A stretch of 5,518 bases of DNA from JAVJSD01 sp040219575 (GCA_040219575.1 JAVJSD010000038.1:1-5518), one strand, 5' to 3'; positions 1 to 5,094 are shown, counted from the stretch's first letter. The notes: generated by a model from the letters alone, not told the origin. Made by a program: numbers and translations.

Positions 1-599
1 CCTTCCGACGTGACGCCCCAATGGAGCCAGCCGGTCGGCAGATCGTCCTGGCCCGTCTCGGCCTTCCACAATTCGCCGAGACGGTCCTGGCAGGCCGTCC
101 GAAAAGATGGGCCGTTGCCGTAGCGGAGAATCCGGAATCGCTGCAGGAACGCTGGGTCGAGGTTTCCCGCGCCGTTGCTGGTCGCAACGACGGTAGTGCG
201 TGACGGCAGTCGCTGCTCCTCCATGTTGACCTTGAGGAACCGCTCGACCGCCTTGGACGGCAGGCCGTCGAGTTCCTCCAGGATGACCACCTTCCAGGCG
301 AAACTCAGCCGCAGCACGCGGCCGAACAGTTCGTTGCACTGCTCGATCCGCAATTCGGACGCCGGGATCACGTTGAAGTAGCCGCTGCCGAAGGCGGTTT
401 CGTCGCCGGCTCCAAGCTCCTCGGCGAGCAGGTAGGCGCTGACGCTCTTGCCAGTTCCGCCATCGCCTTCCATCAAGAAGCACCGTGACGGGCGACGCGC
501 TGGCGGCAAGGAAGCATAGCGCCGCAGGATGTTGACGGGCGGCTGGCCGACGACCTCCGCGAGTGAACGTGGAGCGAACGGGGAAGAGAGTCGAAGCAT
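1..599 (-). CDS. AAA+ ATPase, clamp-loader-like (C-terminus cut by window edge)
   Basis: The open frame begins at ATG 599-597 and runs off base 1, giving 199 visible residues. Seen: an N-terminal LAEVVGQ motif (residues about 13-19), as in clamp-loader/RuvB-type AAA+ proteins; Walker A GDGGTGKS (residues 45-52, Lys51); a Walker B strand VVILEELD with Glu108-Glu109; sensor 1 ATSNG (Asn142); and a probable arginine finger in LQRFR (Arg154). The arrangement resembles RFC/DnaX small subunits, ATPases that remodel protein or DNA-protein complexes. The usual Walker B Asp-Glu is Glu-Glu here. The start is chosen because GGAGG sits 5 bases upstream within CCTGGAGGTTCCC. It is the last visible gene of the DUF1257/DUF2997 operon, 106 bases after the 81-residue gene. 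AAA+ identity is certain from the motifs; the clamp-loader subclass is inferred and the substrate is unknown. Confidence 0.9.
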   Translation of the reverse strand, partial: MLRLSSPFAPRSLAEVVGQPPVNILRRYASLPPARRPSRCFLMEGDGGTGKSVSAYLLAEELGAGDETAFGSGYFNVIPASELRIEQCNELFGRVLRLSFAWKVVILEELDGLPSKAVERFLKVNMEEQRLPSRTTVVATSNGAGNLDPAFLQRFRILRYGNGPSFRTACQDRLGELWKAETGQDDLPTGWLHWGVTSE

Positions 600-631
600 G
601 GGAACCTCCAGGAAGAGGAAAGAAACCAGGG

Positions 632-690
632 CCGCGCCGCCGAGTCGCTATGAGGGCCGGTTAGGGCGCGTCTCGGGACTGGCGGCGCGG
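632..690 (-). repeat. 10-bp inverted repeat in the gap before the second AAA gene
   Basis: CCGCGCCGCC at 632-641 and its exact complement at 681-690 enclose 39 bases. The pair fills most of the gap between the 81-residue gene and the ribosome-binding site of the AAA gene. It could form an intercistronic stem. In such GC-rich DNA chance is a serious alternative, and no T-tract follows, so it is not called a terminator. Nothing else is visible in 600-705. Confidence 0.35.
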
Positions 691-705
691 AGTCCGGTGT
701 CTCGC

Positions 706-951
706 CTAGTATCCGTGCTTGAGCAGCCACGCTACCTCGGCGTCGAGGGCCCGCGAACGCAGGCCGAACGGACCCAGCGTCGGACCACCCACGGGCGATA
801 GATCGGCACTCCAGGTGCCATCGGGATTCGGCTCAACGTGCGACGCCCGCTCGATCCGGACGTCGCTGGACTGCTCGACGAGATCGGGGCCGAGGTCATC
901 GTCCCAGATGAAAGTGATCGAGCCGTCGAAGCGGATGGTCAGTTCAGGCAA
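706..951 (-). CDS. conserved-looking 81-residue hypothetical protein
   Basis: Small acidic protein with no signal peptide, membrane segment or known catalytic motif. The start is TTG at 951-949, chosen because AAGGAG lies 6 bases upstream and directly follows the DUF2997 stop (967-969), so the two genes are separated by only 15 bases and are probably translationally coupled. The N-terminus (TIRFDGSITFIWDDDL) looks like two short beta strands. The middle has RASHVEPNPDGTW followed by ADLSPVGGPTLGPF, and the end is a short helix (ALDAEVAWLLKHGY). The RASHVEP...PVGGP.LGPF...AL..E..WL pattern feels familiar from small hypotheticals in phages and bacteria, but I cannot name a family. Coding is supported by codon use, the Shine-Dalgarno site and the tight operon spacing. 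Function unknown; possibly a small partner of the neighbouring DUF2997 and ATPase proteins. Confidence 0.8.
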   Translation of the reverse strand: MPELTIRFDGSITFIWDDDLGPDLVEQSSDVRIERASHVEPNPDGTWSADLSPVGGPTLGPFGLRSRALDAEVAWLLKHGY

Positions 952-966
952 CGGAGTCTCCTTCGT

Positions 967-1155
967 CTACTGACGCGCTTGCTGTTGCTGGGGAGCGGAA
1001 CGGTAAAATTCGGGCTTCCTCTCGTCCGATTTCACCACGCCCAGGGCACGCTCGATGTCCCGGGTGAGGTCTTTGCAGCCGGAGCCAACGATGCCTTGCG
1101 CCTCGACGACTGCGTCGCCTTCGACGCTGATGTTTACGACGATCTGCTTTTGCAC
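967..1155 (-). CDS. DUF2997 family protein
   Basis: A 62-residue protein matching DUF2997: an N-terminal beta strand (QIVVNISVEGDAVVEAQG) with the typical 'I.v.I..dG.v..e..G' pattern, then GSGCKDLTRDIERALG, then KPEFY near the C-terminus, and a short Gln-rich tail (QQQQARQ). DUF2997 has no established activity; it is commonly found beside DUF1257/Ycf35. It lies between the DUF1257 gene (64-base gap) and the 81-residue gene (15-base gap). The start used is GTG at 1155-1153, because the frame has a TGA at 1200-1198 and no other usable codon downstream of it; a GCGGAG lies 7 bases before it. A better ribosome-binding site lies 50 bases upstream at another GTG in a different frame, which makes the true 5' end uncertain. 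Confidence 0.85.
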   Translation of the reverse strand: MQKQIVVNISVEGDAVVEAQGIVGSGCKDLTRDIERALGVVKSDERKPEFYRSAPQQQQARQ

Positions 1156-1198
1156 GGCGTTTCTCCGCGAGGAAGGTTGAAAACGGGATGATGTAGCT

Positions 1199-1214
1199 CA
1201 CGGGACCTCCCAGG
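1199..1214 (-). promoter_or_regulatory. Strong ribosome-binding site and GTG out of frame with DUF2997
   Basis: Read on the minus strand, CCTGGGAGGTCCC is followed directly by GTG (1201-1199). It closely matches the CCTGGAGGTTCCC-ATG block before the AAA gene at 599. The frame it opens begins MSYIIPFSTFLAEKRR and overlaps DUF2997 in another frame. It could start a leader peptide, drive translation that reinitiates at GTG 1155, or mark a frameshift at the 5' end of the DUF2997 gene. Confidence 0.5.
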
Positions 1215-1219
1215 TTGGG

Positions 1220-1576
1220 TTACCGGGCATGGACAACGAGACGAATCGAGCCATCGGCTTGACGCTGCTCGGTGACGTGTTGGCCCTTGCGGCGGGCCTG
1301 AGCGAGCACGACTTGCTTTGCGTAGGACTGGCGGAACTGGTTGAGTTGTCCCCCAGCGCCCGCCTTGCTGCAGAACGTGTCGTATTTCAGCGCGTCCTCG
1401 GTGGCGACTAACGGGTAGCGCCACTGGGACAACTTGAAGCCGACGCCCTCCACGGTTTGCGACCCGAACAGCGTGTGAACGCCCCGGCCGAGAAACTCCG
1501 CGCCGGTCTCTTGGCAGGCCGCCCGTATGGCCTGCTCGTCCCGCATCTGCACTTGGAGCGTCGTGATGTGCGACAT
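1220..1576 (-). CDS. DUF1257 (Ycf35-like) protein
   Basis: A 118-residue protein with the family's landmarks: an N-terminal MSHI strand, a central WRYPLVA (compare Y.LV in Ycf35), then FRQSYAKQVV (compare the Q.YA motif), and the C-terminal strand DGSIRLVV after EQRQA. Length and order fit DUF1257. Ycf35 is encoded in cyanobacteria and red-algal plastids; its biochemical function is not established. No signal or membrane segment, so probably cytosolic. The ATG at 1576 has GGAGG 7 bases upstream within CCCTGGAGG. The gene is the first of a run with DUF2997, the 81-residue gene and the second AAA gene. Its ribosome-binding site lies inside a possible long-range stem (1582-1668), so it may be under translational control. 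Having a Ycf46-like ATPase two genes away supports a functional link between the two families. Confidence 0.88.
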   Translation of the reverse strand: MSHITTLQVQMRDEQAIRAACQETGAEFLGRGVHTLFGSQTVEGVGFKLSQWRYPLVATEDALKYDTFCSKAGAGGQLNQFRQSYAKQVVLAQARRKGQHVTEQRQADGSIRLVVHAR

Positions 1577-1581
1577 AACGC

Positions 1582-1668
1582 AACCTCCAGGGGAAAGAGT
1601 GAAGGAACAGCCAGGAGACCGCTCGCTGCCTGACGGGAGGGCTTATGCGAGCGGCTTCCCTGGAGGTT
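1582..1668 (-). promoter_or_regulatory. Stem that could occlude the DUF1257 ribosome-binding site
   Basis: AACCTCCAGGG at 1582-1592 (the complement of the DUF1257 Shine-Dalgarno block) has an exact 11-base inverted partner, CCCTGGAGGTT, at 1658-1668, immediately after the coiled-coil gene stop. One single-base bulge extends it by GAA/TTC. Nested inside is a second inverted repeat, CCGCTCGC (1619-1626) with GCGAGCGG (1647-1654). In the minus-strand transcript this folds into a two-part stem with the Shine-Dalgarno paired. No T-run follows, so a terminator is unlikely. Regulation is inferred; the base pairing is seen directly. Confidence 0.5.
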
Positions 1669-1670
1669 CC

Positions 1671-2603
1671 CTAGTCGTCGAGGTTGATGGCCCGCTTCCG
1701 GCGATTCACCAACAGCGCATCGAGTTGCGTGCCCACCGCGCTCATCCGGTTTGCGATACTGTTGCGAAGCTGTGCGCTCGATCGCAACCAGTCCGGTTCG
1801 ATCCCACCGACGATCTCCTGGGCACGTTCGATCAGCCCGTCCAGGGACTCGTTGCTGCCGATATTCAGTTCCTTGAACCGCTCGAAGAACGCCCGCAGGT
1901 TCGTGACGGTCGAATCCTTGAACTGCACGAACTCGCCCTCCTCGTTGCGGCTGGTCAGCCGCTGCGTCAGGTGTTCGACCAACTTCCGAAACTCTTCGGC
2001 GAACGCCGTCTCGGCCAGATCCACGGCCTGCGAGAACCGCGCTTTGATGCGTGCTTCCTCTTGCTCGTACAGTTTGGGATTGATCCGCCGCAGGTAGTCA
2101 GGCGGTTCAACGCTGGGGTAATCCCAGTTGATGGCGAACTGGCCGGCGATACTGGACGGGTAGTCGTCCCGGTTGAACAGGTCGCCCAGATCGTGCCGTG
2201 CCTTCTCGCGAAGCTCCCAATACGCCTCGTCGAGCGCCGCCACGGCCTGATCCAGTTCCGCCCGCAGCGACACGAACTTGGCCTCCATCGCCTCCACCTT
2301 GTCGCGGTTGACCAGCCGCACGCCTTCCTCGGTCCAGGGCAGCGTGTTGTCCTTCCAATACGTCGCCGCCTGGTTGAGCAAACTGGTGACGGCCTTGTAC
2401 TTCTCGTGCCGGGTGTCGATCAGGCGCTTGCTGGCGGAGAGGTTCTCCGCCTCCGCGCCGAACACGCGAGCGGCTTCCGCCTTCTGCTCTTTGTCGAGCG
2501 TCTTGCGCGCCCCGAACCTGCTGCGGGACAGTCGCACGGCGGCGGTCTGCTGACGCAGCTTGTCAGCGAAGTCGGTGGTGGGAAGATCGGCGGTCATCGT
2601 CAT
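1671..2603 (-). CDS. Helical/coiled-coil protein of unknown function
   Basis: A 310-residue, charged, almost entirely helical-looking soluble protein; no nucleotide-binding motif, signal or membrane segment seen. Long Glu/Lys/Ala-rich stretches at about 30-75 (TLDKEQKAEAARVFGAEAEN) and 100-140 (EAMEAKFVSLRAELDQAVAA) suggest coiled coil. A central block with DDYPSSIAGQFAINWDYPSV and PPDYLRRINPKLYEQEE looks like a conserved core, followed by further helices (AETAFAEEFRKLVEHLTQRL). The start ATG 2603 is preferred over TTG 2630 because CCTGGAGA lies 6 bases before it. The gene has its own conserved leader, with a hairpin behind the upstream ATPase. The LPW...GVRLV pattern and the position beside an AAA+ ATPase recall DUF3150-type partners of CobS-like ATPases; I hold that only weakly. 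An adaptor or scaffold for the ATPase is inference. Confidence 0.85.
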   Translation of the reverse strand: MTMTADLPTTDFADKLRQQTAAVRLSRSRFGARKTLDKEQKAEAARVFGAEAENLSASKRLIDTRHEKYKAVTSLLNQAATYWKDNTLPWTEEGVRLVNRDKVEAMEAKFVSLRAELDQAVAALDEAYWELREKARHDLGDLFNRDDYPSSIAGQFAINWDYPSVEPPDYLRRINPKLYEQEEARIKARFSQAVDLAETAFAEEFRKLVEHLTQRLTSRNEEGEFVQFKDSTVTNLRAFFERFKELNIGSNESLDGLIERAQEIVGGIEPDWLRSSAQLRNSIANRMSAVGTQLDALLVNRRKRAINLDD

Positions 2604-2656
2604 GGGCAGTCTCCAGGGAACGGGAAACAAAATCCGAAGTCACAAAAACGTTCACC
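2604..2656 (-). promoter_or_regulatory. Conserved leader, copy A (before the coiled-coil gene)
   Basis: Minus-strand order: GGTGAACGTTTTTGTGAC (2656-2639), GGATTTTGTTTCCC (2635-2622), CCTGGAG (2617-2611), then ATG 2603. The same series, at nearly the same spacing, precedes the genes starting at 4174 and 5094. This supports a shared promoter, operator or 5'UTR element. No clear -10 TATAAT is visible, so the class of element is open. Confidence 0.55.
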
Positions 2657-2696
2657 TTGATGCGGCAAGAATTTTCGTTTCCAACGGCAAACGAAG

Positions 2697-2719
2697 GGCA
2701 GCGCCGCCCACGCGCTGCC
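2697..2719 (-). terminator. Hairpin after the Ycf46-like gene, terminator-like
   Basis: A perfect 8-bp stem (GGCAGCGC / GCGCTGCC, 2697-2704 with 2712-2719) with a 7-base loop begins 12 bases after the ATPase stop codon. On the minus strand it is followed by the partly T-rich CTTCGTTT rather than a clean T-run, so termination may be partial. It separates the ATPase from the next conserved leader. Confidence 0.5.
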
Positions 2720-2731
2720 GATCACGTGCCG

Positions 2732-4174
2732 TCAGACTTGCACCGACCGCTTGGCGGATTCGCGGGTGATGGGAACACCGCGGTAAGTGCCCGGCTGCGA
2801 TGCCGAGAGGAACTTGCCGACCGCTTCACTGCGCAGCTTTGCGATTTGCTGAGCAGCCGACTTGGCGACAGGCACGATGAACTTGGCGGCTTCATCCAGA
2901 GAGATGTCGAGACGCCAGGCAATGTCGCAGCACTGGCGAATCTCGGCCCCCGTCCAGTCCGCGTCGTCGATTGCCTCCTCGTCGGACAGGATGGAGTATC
3001 GCCGTTTGTAGAGCGCCCAAATGACGACGCGCTCCTCCCAAGGCGGTAGGTCGAAGAAGAACGTGCCCAGGGTGAACCGCCGACGCAGTTCGGGCGGCAG
3101 ATTCGACAGCTTGTTGCACGTCGCAATCCACAGCGAGCGGCCGTTGCTGACGCTGCTGACGACCTTCAGCGCTTGCCGCATCTGGTTCTCGCTTTGACCG
3201 ACCAGAGAGCCCTTGCTGGCCCCGAGGTCCAGCTGAATCGTCGGGATGCCGGCCTCGTTGCCGGCCGCCTTGGCGACCATCGACTTGGCACTGCCGGGCG
3301 GGCCGACGAAGATCATGCCGACGGCGTTCTCGTCCTGCATGTAGCTCAGGATCGCTCCCAACTGGTCCTGCGAAACTCCGGACAGATCGCCTTCGCCGGC
3401 CAGCATCTTCTCAATCTCGTCGATGAACACCACGGCTCCGGGCTTGGCCTTGCCGTGGACGATGCGGCCGATGAAGTCCTTGACCGTGGAGACGCCGCCG
3501 ATGTCGTCGAATCGCTCTCCGCCGCGCCACACGCTCAGGCCGGGCGTCTGCTCGATCTGCTTGCGCTTCAACTCCCACACTGCGTCGATGTCGAGCCCTT
3601 CGCGAGTAAGCGACATGGCCGTGACCTGCTCGGCTTGGAAGGCGGAAAGCCCCTGGAGCGCGTCGACGGCCTCGTCGAGAGGTGCGTCGCCATCATCGAG
3701 GGCCGCGTCTCGGTAGACGCGCAGGACGATTTCTCGCAAGGCGTCCCGCCCCGGCAGCGGTTCATCCAGCAGCACGACGTCGTGCTTCAGTTCCGCCGGC
3801 AGTTCGAGATCCGGGCCGAGCAGCACCAGCATCCGGTGGTTCTCCTTGAACGCATCCCGCACGTTCCAGATGGCCTGCAAGACCAACGGATTGTCCAGCC
3901 AGCGATTCGTCATGTGGACGATCAGGATGGCCCCCTCGGGCAGCGAGAGAGCACCCTGGCAGGCTTGCACGATGTCGAAGGCGTCGAAGCAGCAAGGAGC
4001 CGCCTCTTCATTCAGCGGGCGCATGCCGGCCGACGAATCCCACTGGAGTTTGGGACTGTCGCCGTTGATGCCGGTCACGATCAGTTCGACTGTCGCCGCA
4101 GGGTCAGGCGTGCTGATTCCCACGATCGGTACGCTCACACGGCGCGCGGCTTTCAGCTTGTCGAGGATGGTCAT
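2732..4174 (-). CDS. Ycf46-like AAA+ ATPase with rearranged core
   Basis: A 480-residue protein. Residues 1-210 resemble the degenerate N-terminal half of Ycf46 (PIVGIST at 15-21, a hydrophobic AILIVHMTNRW strand, then MLVLLGPDLELPAEL and LLDEPLPGRDAL). FDDIGG (222-227) opens the AAA+ module. Its order is unusual: the Walker B strand VVFIDEIEK (Asp252, Glu253) comes before Walker A GPPGSAKS (291-298, Lys297). Then come LVGQSENQMRQAL (324-336), sensor 1 IATCN (Asn354), PPELRRRF with candidate arginine fingers (364-366), FFFDLPPWEER, and a C-terminal helical lid to about 450. Walker A also has Ala in place of the usual Gly before Lys. Start ATG 4174 is chosen because GGAGA lies 6 bases upstream in CCCTGGAGA; a 28-residue extension to 4258 would cross the leader. 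Probably cytosolic, remodelling a partner with ATP; substrate unknown. DUF1257 nearby supports a Ycf46/Ycf35 relationship. Confidence 0.92.
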   Translation of the reverse strand: MTILDKLKAARRVSVPIVGISTPDPAATVELIVTGINGDSPKLQWDSSAGMRPLNEEAAPCCFDAFDIVQACQGALSLPEGAILIVHMTNRWLDNPLVLQAIWNVRDAFKENHRMLVLLGPDLELPAELKHDVVLLDEPLPGRDALREIVLRVYRDAALDDGDAPLDEAVDALQGLSAFQAEQVTAMSLTREGLDIDAVWELKRKQIEQTPGLSVWRGGERFDDIGGVSTVKDFIGRIVHGKAKPGAVVFIDEIEKMLAGEGDLSGVSQDQLGAILSYMQDENAVGMIFVGPPGSAKSMVAKAAGNEAGIPTIQLDLGASKGSLVGQSENQMRQALKVVSSVSNGRSLWIATCNKLSNLPPELRRRFTLGTFFFDLPPWEERVVIWALYKRRYSILSDEEAIDDADWTGAEIRQCCDIAWRLDISLDEAAKFIVPVAKSAAQQIAKLRSEAVGKFLSASQPGTYRGVPITRESAKRSVQV

Positions 4175-4228
4175 AAGGCTCTCCAGGGAAGGAAAAAACG
4201 AACTTTCCGCCGTCAAAAAAACGTTCAC
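4175..4228 (-). promoter_or_regulatory. Conserved leader, copy B (before the Ycf46-like gene)
   Basis: Minus-strand order: GTGAACGTTTTTTTGAC (4228-4212), a T-rich GTTCGTTTTTTCC (4202-4190), CCCTGGAG, then ATG 4174. The box starts 38 bases before the start codon, compared with 36 in copy A and 43 in copy C. GTGAACGTTTTT is shared exactly with copy A, and similarity to copy A continues upstream (TTGCCG). Probably promoter or 5'UTR; not resolvable by eye. Confidence 0.55.
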
Positions 4229-4285
4229 ATTGGACGGCAACAAATTTCCATTTCGCATCGTGGACTCCCCCAGGACCTGACAGGA

Positions 4286-4297
4286 GCAAGCGCTTGC
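4286..4297. promoter_or_regulatory. 12-bp perfect palindrome, operator-like
   Basis: GCAAGCGCTTGC is its own reverse complement and lies 112 bases upstream of the Ycf46-like start codon, outside leader B. Its core, AAGCGCTT, recurs at 4528-4535 in the same gene-free stretch. A dimeric regulator site is possible; chance is not excluded. Confidence 0.3.
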
Positions 4298-4324
4298 ACC
4301 GTCTCACTCCCCAGGCAAAGGGGA

Positions 4325-4439
4325 CTGGCGGCACTGGATAGAGACCACCGTGAAGAACATCGCTCCGCGCAAGCGCAGCGATACGTGAACTGGCGGCACA
4401 CCAAGGGCGCACCGCGCCGCAGCGATCGTCTGGCGGCAC
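4325..4439. repeat. Three direct copies of CTGGCGGCAC
   Basis: Exact copies lie at 4325-4334, 4390-4399 and 4430-4439, spaced 65 and 40 bases. The last two share an upstream CGCAGCGAT (4374-4382 and 4418-4426), so a longer interrupted unit is duplicated. They lie 150-265 bases upstream of the Ycf46-like gene in DNA with no supported gene. Could be regulator sites or iteron-like; three copies alone do not decide. Confidence 0.45.
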
Positions 4440-4477
4440 GCACTAGCGCCGCCCACGAAACTTCATGATTCCCCTCA

Positions 4478-4500
4478 GCTAGCCCCTCTGTCGGGCTAGC
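4478..4500. other. Perfect 8-bp stem-loop
   Basis: GCTAGCCC (4478-4485) and GGGCTAGC (4493-4500) flank a 7-base loop. No T-tract follows on either strand, so it is not a standard terminator. It sits in the gene-free 4175-4755 stretch, between the direct repeats and the downstream terminators. Confidence 0.5.
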
Positions 4501-4547
4501 CGATGCAGCGCAACGAGAATCGCCGCTAAGCGCTTTTCAGCCGAGAC

Positions 4548-4620
4548 GGGTTGCAATGCGGTTTGCCGATCAAATCGCCATACGCTCGCCTAGGCGATGC
4601 GAGCGCGGCCGATTCAACCC
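4548..4620 (-). other. Possible structured noncoding segment
   Basis: A 73-base stretch bounded by a 6-bp pair (GGGTTG 4548-4553 with CAACCC 4615-4620), with an internal 7-bp hairpin (CGCTCGC 4583-4589 with GCGAGCG 4599-4605). An alternative pairing, ATCGCC (4574-4579) with GGCGAT (4593-4598), competes with it. It has tRNA-like size but no anticodon arm or T-loop consensus, so it is not called a tRNA. May be only GC-rich chance. Confidence 0.2.
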
Positions 4621-4631
4621 ATAGGCGCATA

Positions 4632-4662
4632 GAAAAACCGGCGCGCCGATCGGCCGCCGGTT
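4632..4662 (-). terminator. Second terminator-like hairpin
   Basis: On the minus strand AACCGGC pairs with GCCGGTT (4656-4662 with 4636-4642), enclosing the self-complementary CCGATCGG, and is followed by a short T-run (five T, 4637-4633). It lies about 40 bases beyond the stronger terminator at 4703-4737 and could act as its backup. Confidence 0.55.
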
Positions 4663-4702
4663 AGTGGACAGTTTGGAATTGTGACAACGGATTACAAGAA
4701 AC

Positions 4703-4737
4703 AAAAAAACGGTCGCGCCGTTGCCAGCGCGACCGTT
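4703..4737 (-). terminator. Intrinsic terminator of the 112-residue gene
   Basis: Minus strand: AACGGTCGCGC, an 8-base loop, GCGCGACCGTT (11-bp perfect stem, 4727-4737 with 4708-4718), then a run of T (seven T counting the last two bases of the stem). It starts 19 bases after the stop of the gene at 4756. Textbook rho-independent form, so the Ycf46-like gene downstream needs its own promoter. Confidence 0.9.
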
Positions 4738-4755
4738 GCCGACAGATCGGCGAGA

Positions 4756-5094
4756 CTACTTCCAGCTCAGCTTGTCGCGGTTCGCTTCGATCGCGCTCAA
4801 AATCTTGTCGCGCGTTTCGTCGTCGAGCAAACGTTGCCACTGGCCGGGGTACAGTGAAACCGGCATGCGCTGCAAACCGTAAACCAGCACGTTGCCCTTG
4901 CCTTCGTGCTGGCTGCCCTTGCTGTCGGTGTACTTCTCGCCGATGGCGCGAACCTTCACGCCGATCTGGCCGTTGTTCGGCCCGTTGAACGCTTCCAGCA
5001 GCGTCTTGGCCGTATCGACGTCGATCTCGCCGGTTGCGAGTTTCGCCAGCACGTCGTCTTTCGATGCGATCTTCGGGGTGGTGGTGGTCGCCAT
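4756..5094 (-). CDS. 112-residue conserved-looking hypothetical protein
   Basis: Small soluble protein. After a Thr-rich start (MATTTTPKIAS) comes a helical segment, VLAKLATGEIDVDTAKTLLE (about 15-34), then a Lys/Gly-rich beta region (GVKVRAIGEK, GKGNVLVYGL), then QRMPVSLYPGQWQRLLD, and a C-terminal helix (ILSAIEANRDKLSWK). The KGN..VYGLqR.PV.LY..QW..LL signature recalls a small family common in planctomycete and phage-like genomes, which I cannot name and whose function I do not know. ATG 5094 has GGAG 9 bases upstream in ACCTGGAG. The gene has its own conserved leader (copy C) and an intrinsic terminator, so it is probably a single-gene transcript or the end of one starting in the sigma-like gene. 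The shared leader suggests co-regulation with the Ycf46-like and coiled-coil genes. Confidence 0.85.
   Translation of the reverse strand: MATTTTPKIASKDDVLAKLATGEIDVDTAKTLLEAFNGPNNGQIGVKVRAIGEKYTDSKGSQHEGKGNVLVYGLQRMPVSLYPGQWQRLLDDETRDKILSAIEANRDKLSWK

Noticed and set aside
944..1201. 85-codon frame overlapping DUF2997, as a real protein
   Set aside because: Beyond its first 16 residues it is Arg-rich out-of-frame sequence; kept only as a start-site puzzle.
2604..2630. 9-residue extension of the coiled-coil protein from TTG
   Set aside because: It would translate the Shine-Dalgarno block itself; ATG 2603 is correctly spaced after it.
1527..2660. 377-codon plus-strand open frame
   Set aside because: It is antisense to the coiled-coil and DUF1257 genes, which have proper start signals; the translation is low-complexity for its length with no family resemblance.
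4175..4258. 28-residue N-terminal extension of the Ycf46-like protein
   Set aside because: It crosses the conserved leader and the Shine-Dalgarno block, and the homologous N-terminus fits the start at 4174.
4225..4443. 72-codon minus-strand frame upstream of the ATPase
   Set aside because: Cys/Arg/Ser-rich translation, no Shine-Dalgarno site, and it runs into the conserved leader; probably noncoding.
3173..4468. 431-codon plus-strand open frame
   Set aside because: It lies antisense to the Ycf46-like ATPase, whose motifs are unmistakable; a typical shadow of high-GC3 coding DNA.
4548..4620. tRNA gene
   Set aside because: Right length and a closing stem, but no T-loop GTTC consensus, no anticodon arm and no 7-bp acceptor.
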